This document shows, one piece after another, positions 11,382-20,206 of a stretch of DNA of 64,000 bases. A model generated the notes under the pieces. The model did not search any database and was not told the origin of the DNA. It worked only from the letters and a program-made list of their open reading frames with translations. The first letter of the stretch is position 1. Every line of letters begins with the position of its first letter. The DNA is from Maribacter aquivivus (GTDB taxonomy: Bacteria; Bacteroidota; Bacteroidia; Flavobacteriales; Flavobacteriaceae): positions 1,860,001 to 1,924,000 of the forward strand of contig NZ_FQZX01000001.1 of NCBI RefSeq assembly GCF_900142175.1, written 5' to 3'. Made by a program: the position numbers and the translations under genes.

Positions 11382-12344
11382 TTATGCAGTTTTAGTTTTT
11401 TTGAACATAAAGTATAGTCCAATTAAAATAAAAGGAATACTCAACCATTGACCGGTTGAAAGTAGCCCTAAAGATTCTTCGAATCCGCCTTGGCTTTTCT
11501 TTACGAATTCAACTAAGAAACGAACGGTCCATAATAACACAAAAAACAATCCAAATAAGTAACCTGGTTTATTCTTTTTATCAGTTTTCCAGTAAAGGAA
11601 GTATAGTAGAACGAATATTAAAAGGTAGCCTATACCTTCGTATAATTGTGCTGGATGACGGTACGGTATCTCAGCAAGATATTGAGAAAATTGCGGATTA
11701 TTCTCAATTGCAGCATATGCTGCATTCAAAGTTTTTTCTTGGGTAATGCCTAATGCTTTTGATGGGTGTAAGTCGTCTGAGTCACGAATAAATTTAGTAG
11801 CGAATATGAAATTCTCATCTACTATTTTCCCATTAATTTCAGAATTGAAAAAGTTGCCTAATCGTACACAAAAACAACCAATAGCAACAGGTATGACCAT
11901 TCTGTCAAATATCCAGAGCATTTTAAATTCAGGGAATTTTCTAGTGTATAAATAAGTACCTATGATAATACCAATTGTAGCACCGTGACTAGCTAAACCG
12001 GCAAATCCTGTAAATTCATAGCCGTCTATTAAACCAAATAATAGACTGCCAGAAGCACTTTCGCGAACAGGAATTAATATTTCTACAAGGTGATTAGAGT
12101 AGTATGCCCAATCATAAAAAAATACATGACCTAATCTTGCACCTAGCATGGTGCTTAAAACCGTGTAAATGAATAGGGAGTCTAGTTGCTCTACAGATTT
12201 TTTCTCGTTAAGGAATATCTTTTTCATTATAAACCAACCTAAAGCAAAGGCGGTGATCCAAAGAAGATTGTAGTACTTTATTTGTATGAATCCAATGTTG
12301 AAAAGAGTCTCATTCGGATTCCAAGTAATTCCTAAGAAATGCAT
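11382..12344 (-). CDS. lgt: Prolipoprotein diacylglyceryl transferase
   Basis: Inner-membrane enzyme that transfers diacylglycerol from phosphatidylglycerol to the lipobox Cys of prolipoproteins, the first step of lipoprotein maturation. About seven TM segments are visible. Family markers are the ASHGATIGIIIGTYL segment with its His, RLGNFFNSEINGK (the Lgt signature region) and RHPAQLYE. Between the last two lies an extra stretch of about 55 residues, longer than in E. coli Lgt and common in Bacteroidota; overall length is 320 against about 290. The next gene, DUF192, starts 2 bases later. The 258 bases upstream (12345-12602) contain no gene or clear promoter. Confidence 0.95.
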   Translation of the reverse strand: MHFLGITWNPNETLFNIGFIQIKYYNLLWITAFALGWFIMKKIFLNEKKSVEQLDSLFIYTVLSTMLGARLGHVFFYDWAYYSNHLVEILIPVRESASGSLLFGLIDGYEFTGFAGLASHGATIGIIIGTYLYTRKFPEFKMLWIFDRMVIPVAIGCFCVRLGNFFNSEINGKIVDENFIFATKFIRDSDDLHPSKALGITQEKTLNAAYAAIENNPQFSQYLAEIPYRHPAQLYEGIGYLLIFVLLYFLYWKTDKKNKPGYLFGLFFVLLWTVRFLVEFVKKSQGGFEESLGLLSTGQWLSIPFILIGLYFMFKKTKTA

Positions 12345-12602
12345 GTGTTGAATTTTGAAAGGCTAAGATAATAAAATAGAAATCTACCTAGGTCTTAGAT
12401 TGTGGAAATCGGTTTTGTTATTAGCTAAAAGAAGGAGTTCAGAAGGGAAAAATAGATGTGAATTGAGAATTGAGAAAAAATTGAAAGGGAATAGAAATGT
12501 AAAGTTTAAAATAAACAAAGGTGTCGAGTGACTATATCATGATTCTTTACTTAATTATCCTAGTATTTGAAATTGAGTTTTGAACTTGAACTTAAAATTT
12601 GT

Positions 12603-12836
12603 TTAGGGAACAGGATCGTATCCTTTTCCACCCCAAGGGTTGCAGCTAAAAATTCGTTTGGTTGCCATCCAGCCTCCTTTAAACAAGCCGTGCTTTTTTA
12701 ATGCTTCTAAGGTGTATTGAGAACATGTAGGGGAGTATCTACAGGTTGCAGGTGTATAGGGAGATATCGCCAGTTGGTAAAAACGAACTAGAAATATAAA
12801 TGGGGCAATCAGAATTTTTTTTAATGAAATTTTCAC
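12603..12836 (-). CDS. yidD: Membrane protein insertion efficiency factor YidD
   Basis: A 77-residue membrane-associated protein linked to YidC-dependent insertion of inner-membrane proteins. The N-terminal amphipathic region ([20 protein letters not shown]) precedes the conserved Cys cluster in [15 protein letters not shown], then [18 protein letters not shown] and the invariant tail DPVP. I chose the GTG at 12836 as start. A longer reading from a TTG at 12893 would add 19 residues absent from the family, and that TTG is better explained as the -33 promoter element. No other gene shares the transcript. Confidence 0.9.
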   Translation of the reverse strand: MKISLKKILIAPFIFLVRFYQLAISPYTPATCRYSPTCSQYTLEALKKHGLFKGGWMATKRIFSCNPWGGKGYDPVP

Positions 12837-12865
12837 GGTGATAAATTGATTATACAAATTTACTA

Positions 12866-12893
12866 CAAAACTAGTAACCTTTGTAAATAACAA
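12866..12893 (-). promoter_or_regulatory. yidD promoter (TTG-N17-TAGTTTTG)
   Basis: Reading leftward, TTG at 12893-12891 is followed after 17 bases by TAGTTTTG at 12873-12866. Both elements and their spacing match the Bacteroidota sigma-ABfr consensus. The predicted transcript start is near 12860, some 24 bases before the GTG chosen for yidD. Confidence 0.8.
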
Positions 12894-12920
12894 GTCCCGA
12901 TGAAAAACATCAGGACTTGT
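12890..12920 (-). terminator. Hairpin after the DUF779 gene
   Basis: ACAAGTCCCGATG (12890-12902) pairs with CATCAGGACTTGT (12908-12920) with one mismatch, around an AAAAA loop. It lies just after the end of the leftward DUF779 gene. The T run on the minus strand is poor, so termination may be partial. Confidence 0.55.
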
Positions 12921-12938
12921 ATTTATTACTCATTACTT

Positions 12939-13313
12939 TTAGATACCTATTCTTATGGGTTCTAGATGTTCAGCTTCTTCTTCAGAATACAACCTAGATT
13001 TGATTAAGAATCGAATTCCCATGGGTATTTCTAATGAAAAACTTGAACCTATGCCTGGCGTAACATCAAGGGTGAGTTGAGTGTGTTTCCAGTATTCAAA
13101 TTGGTCTCTAGACATGTGAAAGTCACAACCTTCAATACTGCCTAGGTAAACGTCATTGTCATCGAGCATTAATTCACCTTTTTCAAAGCACATTGGCGCA
13201 GAGCCATCGCAACAACCACCACTTTGGTGAAACATAAGTTCGCCATGTTTCTCTTTAAGTGCTGTAATTACCGCAGCTGCTTTTTCGGTTACTATTACTC
13301 GTTTAGTTTTCAT
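12939..13313 (-). CDS. DUF779 domain protein paired with aldehyde dehydrogenase
   Basis: A 124-residue cytoplasmic protein of the DUF779 family. Visible family marks are FHQSGGCCDGSAPMCF, with three Cys that could bind a metal, then LGSIEGCDFHMS and FSLEIPMGIRF. DUF779 genes are regularly found next to NAD-dependent aldehyde dehydrogenase genes; here the dehydrogenase ends 13 bases upstream on the same strand. A role as an accessory factor of that enzyme is inferred from this pairing only. A hairpin follows at 12890-12920. Confidence 0.85.
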   Translation of the reverse strand: MKTKRVIVTEKAAAVITALKEKHGELMFHQSGGCCDGSAPMCFEKGELMLDDNDVYLGSIEGCDFHMSRDQFEYWKHTQLTLDVTPGIGSSFSLEIPMGIRFLIKSRLYSEEEAEHLEPIRIGI

Positions 13314-13326
13314 ATAATCTATGTTA

Positions 13327-14850
13327 TTAAAAGAATCCCATTTTTTTCTTATCGTAAGAGATAAGCATATTTTTGGTTTGACGGTAATGTGCCAACATCA
13401 TTTTATGGTTTTCTCTACCAATACCTGATTTTTTGTATCCGCCAAATGGAGCATGTGCGGGGTATAGGTGATAGCAATTTACCCAAACTCTACCTGCTTT
13501 AATAGCTCTTGAAATTTGATATGCTTGGTGTGTGTCTCTTGTCCAAACGCCAGCACCTAAACCGTACAAGGTATCATTAGCAATTTCTATAGCTTCAGCC
13601 TCATCTTTAAAAGTAGTTACGCAAAGTACAGGTCCAAATATTTCTTCTTGGAAAACACGCATCTTATTATTTCCTTTTAGAATAGTGGGCTGAACATAGT
13701 AGCCACCTTCTAAACCTTCATTATATGCTTGCTCGCCACCAGTAAGTACTTCACAGCCTTCTTCTTTACCTATTTCTATGTAGTTAAGAATTTTTTCAAA
13801 TTGGTCGTTAGAAGCTTGTGCGCCCATCATGGTGTTAGGGTCTAAAGGGTGCCCCATTTTAATTGCCTTGGTGCGTTCAATTACACGTTCTATAAACTTA
13901 TCATAAATACTTTCTTGAACTAGCATACGTGACGGACAAGTACAAACTTCACCTTGGTTTAGTGCAAACATATTAGCACCCTCCAAACACTTGTCAAAGA
14001 AATCGTCATCCGCATCCATAATGCTTTCAAAGAATACATTCGGAGATTTACCGCCAAGTTCTAATGTAACGGGAGTAATATTTTTAGATGCATACTGCAT
14101 AATTAATTGTCCGGTTGTAGTTTCTCCCGTAAAGGCAATTTTGTCTATTCTTGGACTAGATGCCAATGGTTTGCCTGCTTCTGCACCAAATCCGTTAACC
14201 ACATTAAGAACACCATCTGGTAGAATACCTTCAATGATTTCCATTAATATTAGAATTGCAACAGGGGTTTGTTCAGCAGGCTTAAGTACCACACAGTTAC
14301 CGGCTGCCAATGCTGGTGCCAATTTCCAAGTAGCCATTAATAATGGGAAGTTCCATGGTATTATTTGACCAACGACACCTAATGGTTCGGTGACGTTCAA
14401 AGCAACTGTATTAGAATCTAACTCACTGACTGATCCTTCTTCTGCTCTAATGACTCCTGCAAAATATCTAAAGTGATCTACTGCCAAAGGTAAATCTGCA
14501 GCTCTGGTTTCGCGAATTGCTTTACCGTTGTCCCAAGTTTCAGCTCTGGCCAATACCTCAATGTTTTGCTCTATTCTATCGGCAATTTTTAAAAGCATAT
14601 TACTTCTTTCGGTTGCCGAAGATGCATTCCATGATTTAGCAGCTTCCCACGAGGCATCTATAGCCTTTTCTATATCTTCCGCTGTTGATCTAGGTATTTT
14701 TGTGAAAGACTTACCGTCTACTGGTGAGATATTGTCAAAATACTCTCCTTTACTAGGCGCAACCCATTTTCCACCAATGAAGTTTTCATATTGGTTTTTG
14801 AATTTAGGTTTTTGAAGTACGTCTTTTTCTACAGTTGCTGTTGTGCTCAT
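13327..14850 (-). CDS. NAD-dependent aldehyde dehydrogenase (AldB/ExaC type)
   Basis: A 507-residue cytoplasmic enzyme that oxidises aldehydes to acids, probably acetaldehyde or other short aldehydes. The family residues are present: the [19 protein letters not shown] cofactor-site segment, the general base Glu in [11 protein letters not shown], the catalytic Cys303 in NQGEVCTC with a second Cys at 305, and EIFGPVL. The ending [21 protein letters not shown] is typical of the AldB/ExaC/AcoD group, many of which are acetaldehyde dehydrogenases and carry DUF779 as a partner. The divergent AraC gene is the likely regulator. Confidence 0.92.
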   Translation of the reverse strand: MSTTATVEKDVLQKPKFKNQYENFIGGKWVAPSKGEYFDNISPVDGKSFTKIPRSTAEDIEKAIDASWEAAKSWNASSATERSNMLLKIADRIEQNIEVLARAETWDNGKAIRETRAADLPLAVDHFRYFAGVIRAEEGSVSELDSNTVALNVTEPLGVVGQIIPWNFPLLMATWKLAPALAAGNCVVLKPAEQTPVAILILMEIIEGILPDGVLNVVNGFGAEAGKPLASSPRIDKIAFTGETTTGQLIMQYASKNITPVTLELGGKSPNVFFESIMDADDDFFDKCLEGANMFALNQGEVCTCPSRMLVQESIYDKFIERVIERTKAIKMGHPLDPNTMMGAQASNDQFEKILNYIEIGKEEGCEVLTGGEQAYNEGLEGGYYVQPTILKGNNKMRVFQEEIFGPVLCVTTFKDEAEAIEIANDTLYGLGAGVWTRDTHQAYQISRAIKAGRVWVNCYHLYPAHAPFGGYKKSGIGRENHKMMLAHYRQTKNMLISYDKKKMGFF

Positions 14851-14956
14851 AATATATGATTTAAGTTAATAATAGAAGTCTAATCGTTTTAGGTTTGCCA
14901 ATACGATATTCTAAATGTACTTCTCAGCTATTCAATTCATCTGACGCATTCTACGA

Positions 14957-14988
14957 ATAGTGTGAACTATTATATCATTTAATGATAT
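14957..14988. promoter_or_regulatory. Two adjacent palindromes between aldehyde dehydrogenase and AraC genes
   Basis: ATAGT-GTGA-ACTAT occupies 14957-14970 and ATATCATT-T-AATGATAT occupies 14972-14988, separated by a single base. Both arms of each are perfect. They sit in the middle of the 195-base divergent region, where an AraC-type activator would bind; the binding itself is inferred. Confidence 0.5.
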
Positions 14989-15045
14989 TATGATTTTTTT
15001 AAGTATATTTTTTTGTAAATTCCTTAAAATTAAATCAATATAAGT

Positions 15046-15969
15046 GTGATTCGTTTAGCTGATAATTTCTTAAAAGGGAGACGTTTAGAGACTATGGTTG
15101 AAAACCAAACCTCTTATACGATGAATAACGCCGCAATGCATGTTTTTGAAACTCATGAGCAAGCAGCTAGTGTTCTTTTGAAATTTGAACAACCTGTTTT
15201 GGCGAGTATGATTCAAGGAAAGAAGATTATGCACTTACGCGATTATGAATCTTTTGATTTTTTGCCAGGTGAATCTTTGGTTTTACCGGCCAATGAGGGT
15301 ATGTGTATAGATTTTCCTGAAGCGATGGCAAAGAACCCGACTAGATGTTTGGCAATGGCTATATCTGAAGATAAAATAAATAAAGTATTGCAATTCATGA
15401 ACGAAAACATGCCTAAAAGCAATAAGGATGCATGGGGGTTAATGGATTACAATTTTCATTTCGTAAATGACAGAGGTATATTTCAAATTATACAACGGCT
15501 TTTGTTCTTGTTTTCTGAAGAGCACCCATCTAAGGATTTGTTTGTAGATAATATGTTGCGTGAACTTATTATTAGAATTTTACAGACTAATGAGCGAAAA
15601 ATTTATAGTAATGCTACTTTGTCTATTAAAAAAGAAAGTAGGCTAACAGAAGTTATACGTTACATTAGGGATAATGTGCATAAGTCATTAACTGTAGATG
15701 CGCTTAGTAAGATAGCTTGTATGAGTCCGTCACATTTTTATAGAACTTTTAAACTAGAGCTGGGTATCTCTCCTGTTGAGTTTATAAATAACGAACGTAT
15801 AAAATTAGCAGTTGGTTTACTGCAAGATCCTAAGCGAAGCATAAAAGATGTATATCTAGACTGCGGATTTGAAAGCAGATCCTACTTTAATAGGGTTTTT
15901 AAAACAAGGCAACAGGTAGCTCCTGGTGAATACCAGTCTAAAATTCAAAAATCTAGATTTTTAGATTAA
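15046..15969 (+). CDS. AraC-family regulator, divergent from aldehyde dehydrogenase
   Basis: A 307-residue DNA-binding protein. Residues about 25-180 resemble the N-terminal domain of AraC regulators that sit beside alcohol and aldehyde dehydrogenase genes (LRDYESFDFLPGESLVLPANE). Residues about 205-300 hold the double helix-turn-helix: LTVDALSKIACMSPSHFYRT, then CGFESRSYFNRVFK and APGEY. The first codon is GTG at 15046; an ATG at 15094 is a possible alternative. Divergent placement suggests it controls the aldehyde dehydrogenase/DUF779 pair. It runs into cysS with only 2 bases between the stops and no terminator. Confidence 0.88.
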   Translation: MIRLADNFLKGRRLETMVENQTSYTMNNAAMHVFETHEQAASVLLKFEQPVLASMIQGKKIMHLRDYESFDFLPGESLVLPANEGMCIDFPEAMAKNPTRCLAMAISEDKINKVLQFMNENMPKSNKDAWGLMDYNFHFVNDRGIFQIIQRLLFLFSEEHPSKDLFVDNMLRELIIRILQTNERKIYSNATLSIKKESRLTEVIRYIRDNVHKSLTVDALSKIACMSPSHFYRTFKLELGISPVEFINNERIKLAVGLLQDPKRSIKDVYLDCGFESRSYFNRVFKTRQQVAPGEYQSKIQKSRFLD

Positions 15970-15971
15970 AC

Positions 15972-17450
15972 CTAAAGGCTATACGTAGTACCTTCTTTAC
16001 CGTCTTTTAATTGAATACCTAGTGCTGCTAATTGATCACGTATTTGATCAGATGTGGCAAAATCTTTATTCTCTCTCGCTGATTTACGTAATTCAATCAA
16101 TAATTCTACAACACCACCTAGTTTTTCGGTATCGGCATCAGAACTACTTTTGTTCTCTAAGCCTAAAACATCAAAAACGAAACCGTGTATGGTGTTCTCC
16201 AATTCAAGTTTATCTTCTTCAGTAATAGATTCAATACCTTCTTTGATAAGGTTGATGTGCTTAACGGCATCAAACAGTTTTGCAATTAAGATCGGCGAAT
16301 TAAAATCATCGTTCATGGCTGCATAGCAAGATGTTTTCCAAGATGCAACATCAAAATCGGTAGTCTTACCGGTATTTAAAGATTTAAGTGAATTGATAGC
16401 CTCCATCAATTTATTGAATCCTTTTTCAGATGCTAGTAAAGCATCATTACTTATATCTAAAATGCTCGTATAATGTGCTTGCATCATAAAGAAACGCACC
16501 ATAGAAGGGGAGAAGGGTTTGCTAAGAATCTCGTTTTCACCAGAAAATATTTCACCAGGTAAAATACTGTTTCCGGTAGATTTAGCCATTTTTCTTCCGT
16601 TCAAGGTCAGCATATTGGCATGTAACCAATAGTTTACAGGACTTTTGCCATTACAAGCTTCAGCCTGTGCAATTTCACATTCGTGGTGCGGGAATTTTAA
16701 ATCCATTCCACCTCCGTGAATATCGAATGTTTCACCTAAGTATTTTGTACTCATGGCTGTACATTCTAAATGCCATCCTGGGAATCCGTCGCCCCATGGC
16801 GAAGGCCATCTCATAATATGTTGTGGTTCTGCTTTTTTCCAAAGAGCAAAATCTTGCGGATTATGCTTGTCATCTTGGGCAGCAAGATCACGGGTGTTAG
16901 CAATCATGTCTTCAAGCTTACGGCCACTTAGTTTACCGTACTCATGCTCTTGGTTGAATTTAGCTACATCGAAATAAACTGAACCATTGGTTTCATAAGC
17001 AAATCCTTTTTCAAGAATATCCTTAATAATTTCAATCTGCTCTATAATATGTCCTGTAGCTGTGGGTTCAATGCTAGGAGGTAGAAAATTGAATTTCTCT
17101 AAAATATTATGGAAATCTAAAGTATAGCGCTGTACAACCTCCATAGGTTCTAGCTTTTCTAATCGTGCTTTTTTAGCAATTTTATCTTCGCCATCTTCCG
17201 CATCATCAACTAAGTGACCGGCATCTGTAATATTACGAACATAACGTACTTTGTAACCTAGGTGTCTAAAGTATCTGAAAATCATATCAAAAGACATGAA
17301 AGTTCTACAGTTTCCTAAATGTACATTACTATACACTGTTGGTCCACAAACATACATGCCTATGTGGCCTTCGTTTATGGGCTTGAAAACTTCTTTTTTT
17401 CCTGATAAGGAATTGTATACTTTAATTTCTTGGTTTTCGTACAATTGCAT
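15972..17450 (-). CDS. cysS: Cysteinyl-tRNA synthetase
   Basis: Class I aminoacyl-tRNA synthetase that charges tRNA-Cys. The zinc ligand Cys35 in [10 protein letters not shown] is followed by the HIGH-type motif HLGN at 44-47. The other zinc ligands lie in WHLECTAMS and [10 protein letters not shown], and the KMSKS motif is KMAKS at 287-291. The C-terminal helical domain contains the usual [19 protein letters not shown] segment. At 492 residues the length is normal. It lies 14 bases downstream of folE on the same strand, so the two form an operon. Confidence 0.97.
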   Translation of the reverse strand: MQLYENQEIKVYNSLSGKKEVFKPINEGHIGMYVCGPTVYSNVHLGNCRTFMSFDMIFRYFRHLGYKVRYVRNITDAGHLVDDAEDGEDKIAKKARLEKLEPMEVVQRYTLDFHNILEKFNFLPPSIEPTATGHIIEQIEIIKDILEKGFAYETNGSVYFDVAKFNQEHEYGKLSGRKLEDMIANTRDLAAQDDKHNPQDFALWKKAEPQHIMRWPSPWGDGFPGWHLECTAMSTKYLGETFDIHGGGMDLKFPHHECEIAQAEACNGKSPVNYWLHANMLTLNGRKMAKSTGNSILPGEIFSGENEILSKPFSPSMVRFFMMQAHYTSILDISNDALLASEKGFNKLMEAINSLKSLNTGKTTDFDVASWKTSCYAAMNDDFNSPILIAKLFDAVKHINLIKEGIESITEEDKLELENTIHGFVFDVLGLENKSSSDADTEKLGGVVELLIELRKSARENKDFATSDQIRDQLAALGIQLKDGKEGTTYSL

Positions 17451-17464
17451 GAAGCTATATGCTA

Positions 17465-18145
17465 TTAAAAATGGGTATCTAGGTTAAGGTAATTTAAGAA
17501 CTCGCGGCGTACCAATTCTTCTTTAAATTTACCGCCATACTCTGCTGTTACAGTGCTGCTGTCAATATCACGAATTCCTCTAGAATTTACACAAAGGTGT
17601 TTTGCATCAATAACACAAGCAACATCTTCAGTACCTAAAGCTTTTTGTAATTCTCTTACAATTTGAATATTTAAACGCTCTTGAACTTGTGGGCGTTTAG
17701 CATAATAATCAACAATACGGTTCATCTTAGAAAGACCAACAACGGTACCATTAGAAATATAAGCAACGTGGGCACGACCAACTATTGGTAGAAAGTGATG
17801 TTCGCAGGTGGAGTAAAGAGTAATGTTCTTTTCAACCAACATTTCACCATACTTGTACTTGTTGTCAAAAGTAGAAGCTTTAGGTTTTTTAGCAGGGCTT
17901 AAGCCACCGAATATTTCGTTTACATACATTTTAGCAACTCGGTTAGGAGTTCCTTTTAAGCTATCATCGGTTAAATCTAAACCTAAGGTTAGCATAATTT
18001 CACGTACATTTTCGCGAATGCGTTCAATCTTTTCGGCATCATCCAAATCAAAGGCATCTGAACGTAAAGGAGTATCCTCTGATGTAGAAATATGATCGTT
18101 TCCTAATTCATCAAATTGATTTTCCAGTGTATCCTCAATTTTCAT
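17465..18145 (-). CDS. folE: GTP cyclohydrolase I
   Basis: Converts GTP to 7,8-dihydroneopterin triphosphate, the first step of tetrahydrofolate and related pterin synthesis. The zinc ligands are Cys114 and His117 in CEHHFLP and Cys185 in HLCVNSRG. Other family runs are [33 protein letters not shown] and [11 protein letters not shown]. The first 35 residues form an acidic extension before the core. It is first in an operon with cysS and has a -7 box at 18175-18168. Confidence 0.96.
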   Translation of the reverse strand: MKIEDTLENQFDELGNDHISTSEDTPLRSDAFDLDDAEKIERIRENVREIMLTLGLDLTDDSLKGTPNRVAKMYVNEIFGGLSPAKKPKASTFDNKYKYGEMLVEKNITLYSTCEHHFLPIVGRAHVAYISNGTVVGLSKMNRIVDYYAKRPQVQERLNIQIVRELQKALGTEDVACVIDAKHLCVNSRGIRDIDSSTVTAEYGGKFKEELVRREFLNYLNLDTHF

Positions 18146-18167
18146 TTTATCTATCTTTTAGAAGCTG

Positions 18168-18175
18168 CAAAGATA
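18168..18175 (-). promoter_or_regulatory. Candidate -7 box of folE-cysS
   Basis: TATCTTTG on the minus strand matches TAnnTTTG and lies 22 bases before the folE ATG. No TTG is seen 17-23 bases upstream, so support is partial. Confidence 0.5.
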
Positions 18176-18279
18176 TACAATATGTGCCACTTTATAACTA
18201 ATTGCGGGCATTACACAACATAAATTAGCCATAACGTTAAGGTCTAGTTAATTTTAATTTTTCAAATGAGAAGGGCTCT

Positions 18280-20082
18280 ATGATCAAGTATGGTATATCC
18301 ATTTTATTAATTTGCTTTTTTAGCATCTTCACTAGTTTTGCACAGGTGTCGGCAGATTGCGCCAATGCGGTTCCTATTTGCTATAATACCCCTGTAAATG
18401 GTGGTGCCAATGGTTATGGCATTGACGATTTCAACGGGGCTTCTATTTCTGGTTGTATAAATCAGGGTAGTGGTACTATCGAAACAAATTCAGCTTGGTA
18501 CAAATTTAAGATTGGTGAAGTAGGTCAATTAGGTTTTAATATCGGATTTGATACTGACGAAGATTGGGATTTTGCTTTATATAGAACGAACGACTGCAGT
18601 ACTTTAGGTGATCCAGTTCGTTGTAATTACTTCGATAATTCTGATGATAGTAGTTTTATAGGAGTGGGAGAGGACCCTACAGGAATAGATAATATACAGT
18701 ATGATGATTGGTTAGATGTTGAACCGGGAGAAGAATACCTCTTGATGATTAATAACTTCAGGAACAATAATTCGGGATTCTCTATTCAGTTTTCAGGTAG
18801 CATATTTGTTGAGTTTCCATATAGTGCTTTAGATTGTGATATCATAGATAATTTATTAGGTGCCCCGGTTATTGCATGTGATGACCAAACTGTGGTTTTG
18901 GACGCAACTACTGCAGATGCTAAAACTTATCAATGGGAATTAGATGCTGGAGCAGGTTACCAACGGATACCTGGTGAAAGTGACCCAGAACTCTCTATTG
19001 CCGTTTCTGGTATGTATCGTGTTATTATAGTGCGAAACTCAGGTAATCCTATAACAAGCGAAACCCAAGTGGCTTATGCACCTTCTCCGGAAACATTTTC
19101 TTTAGAAGATGAAACTGCTTGTTTAGACGGTACTGCTATAGATTTTAATGAAAAAGATGTAGAGGCATTAGGTGCTCAAAGTCCGCTAGATTTTAGGATA
19201 TCTTATCACGAAAGTTTTGAAGATGCTTTTGATGGTGCCAATGCGCTTTCAAAAGAATTTATACCTACGAAAGTAGCCCAAACTATATATGTAAGAACTA
19301 CTTCTATAGAAAACTCTATGTGTTTTGATGCATCTGAAACTTTTGAGGTAAACGGAATTGAATTGCCTGTTTTAGATTTTGAAACAGAAGTGTTTATATG
19401 TGGTGATGAGCCAATTGTAACTATTGGGCAGCGTATTCCAGACAATGATTTTACGTATGAATGGAGTTCGGGTCAAACCTCTTCTTTAATTACTGTTGCT
19501 GAGCCTGGTGTTTATACATTATCGGTAACGAACAAAGAAGGTTTGATTCAGTGTATTACAGTACGTTCTGTTACCGTTGTTTTTTCTAGTCCGCCTGTAA
19601 TTTCAGATATTACTATAGAATACGAAGATGATGCTTCTAATGTTGTAAACGTTTATTTAGAAGAAGATGGGGATTTTGAGTTTCAAGTGGATAATGAGAC
19701 ACCGCAAAATAGTGGAGTTTTCAATAACTTATTCCCTGGTGAGCATACAATCACAGTTAGTGATGTAAATGGGTGCGGTTCTGATTCTAGAGATATCGTA
19801 GTGGTCGGTTTTCCAAAGTTTTTTACTCCTAATGGAGATAACGTAAATGATACTTGGAAAGTAGACGGGTTGTCGGCTTTAGATAACCCTGTTATCACTA
19901 TCTATGATAGATATGGTAAATTACTGTATCAAATATTCGAAAATTCAGCTGGCTGGACCGGTTCTTTTAATGGAGCCTTGCTGCCAGAGTCAGACTACTG
20001 GTTCAAACTTACTTATACCAATTCTTTAGGAGAAAGTACAAACGCATCTTACATTAATAATCATTTCACTTTAAAGCGTTAA
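18280..20082 (+). CDS. Type IX secretion cargo with type B (gliding-motility-like) C-terminal domain
   Basis: A 600-residue secreted protein. The signal peptide ends near residue 22 (TSFAQ). The N-terminal domain begins SADCANAVPIC and includes WDFALYRTNDC and EPGEEYLLMINNF, a domain common in flavobacterial surface proteins. Immunoglobulin/PKD-like segments follow. The last 90 residues form the type B sorting domain: FPKFFTPNGDNVNDTW, ITIYDRYGKLLYQ, GWTGSFNG, DYWFKLTY and HFTLKR at the end. Proteins with this tail leave through the type IX system. The adhesive or structural role is unknown. A paralogue follows 124 bases downstream. Confidence 0.88.
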   Translation: MIKYGISILLICFFSIFTSFAQVSADCANAVPICYNTPVNGGANGYGIDDFNGASISGCINQGSGTIETNSAWYKFKIGEVGQLGFNIGFDTDEDWDFALYRTNDCSTLGDPVRCNYFDNSDDSSFIGVGEDPTGIDNIQYDDWLDVEPGEEYLLMINNFRNNNSGFSIQFSGSIFVEFPYSALDCDIIDNLLGAPVIACDDQTVVLDATTADAKTYQWELDAGAGYQRIPGESDPELSIAVSGMYRVIIVRNSGNPITSETQVAYAPSPETFSLEDETACLDGTAIDFNEKDVEALGAQSPLDFRISYHESFEDAFDGANALSKEFIPTKVAQTIYVRTTSIENSMCFDASETFEVNGIELPVLDFETEVFICGDEPIVTIGQRIPDNDFTYEWSSGQTSSLITVAEPGVYTLSVTNKEGLIQCITVRSVTVVFSSPPVISDITIEYEDDASNVVNVYLEEDGDFEFQVDNETPQNSGVFNNLFPGEHTITVSDVNGCGSDSRDIVVVGFPKFFTPNGDNVNDTWKVDGLSALDNPVITIYDRYGKLLYQIFENSAGWTGSFNGALLPESDYWFKLTYTNSLGESTNASYINNHFTLKR

Positions 20083-20206
20083 CTCTGTTGTTTAGGCATA
20101 ATCAGTGCATTTTATCGATTAAACGCAAGAATCTTCGATGTAAAATACTAAAGCATGTCATGTGTAGTTATAATATACATCATGTATACTAATAAGCTAC
20201 GCTTTT

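Noticed and set aside
20107..20121. ATCGAT-centred sequence between the two type IX genes as another LacI operator
   Set aside because: Only the ATCGAT centre matches; the outer TGTA/TACA arms are missing.
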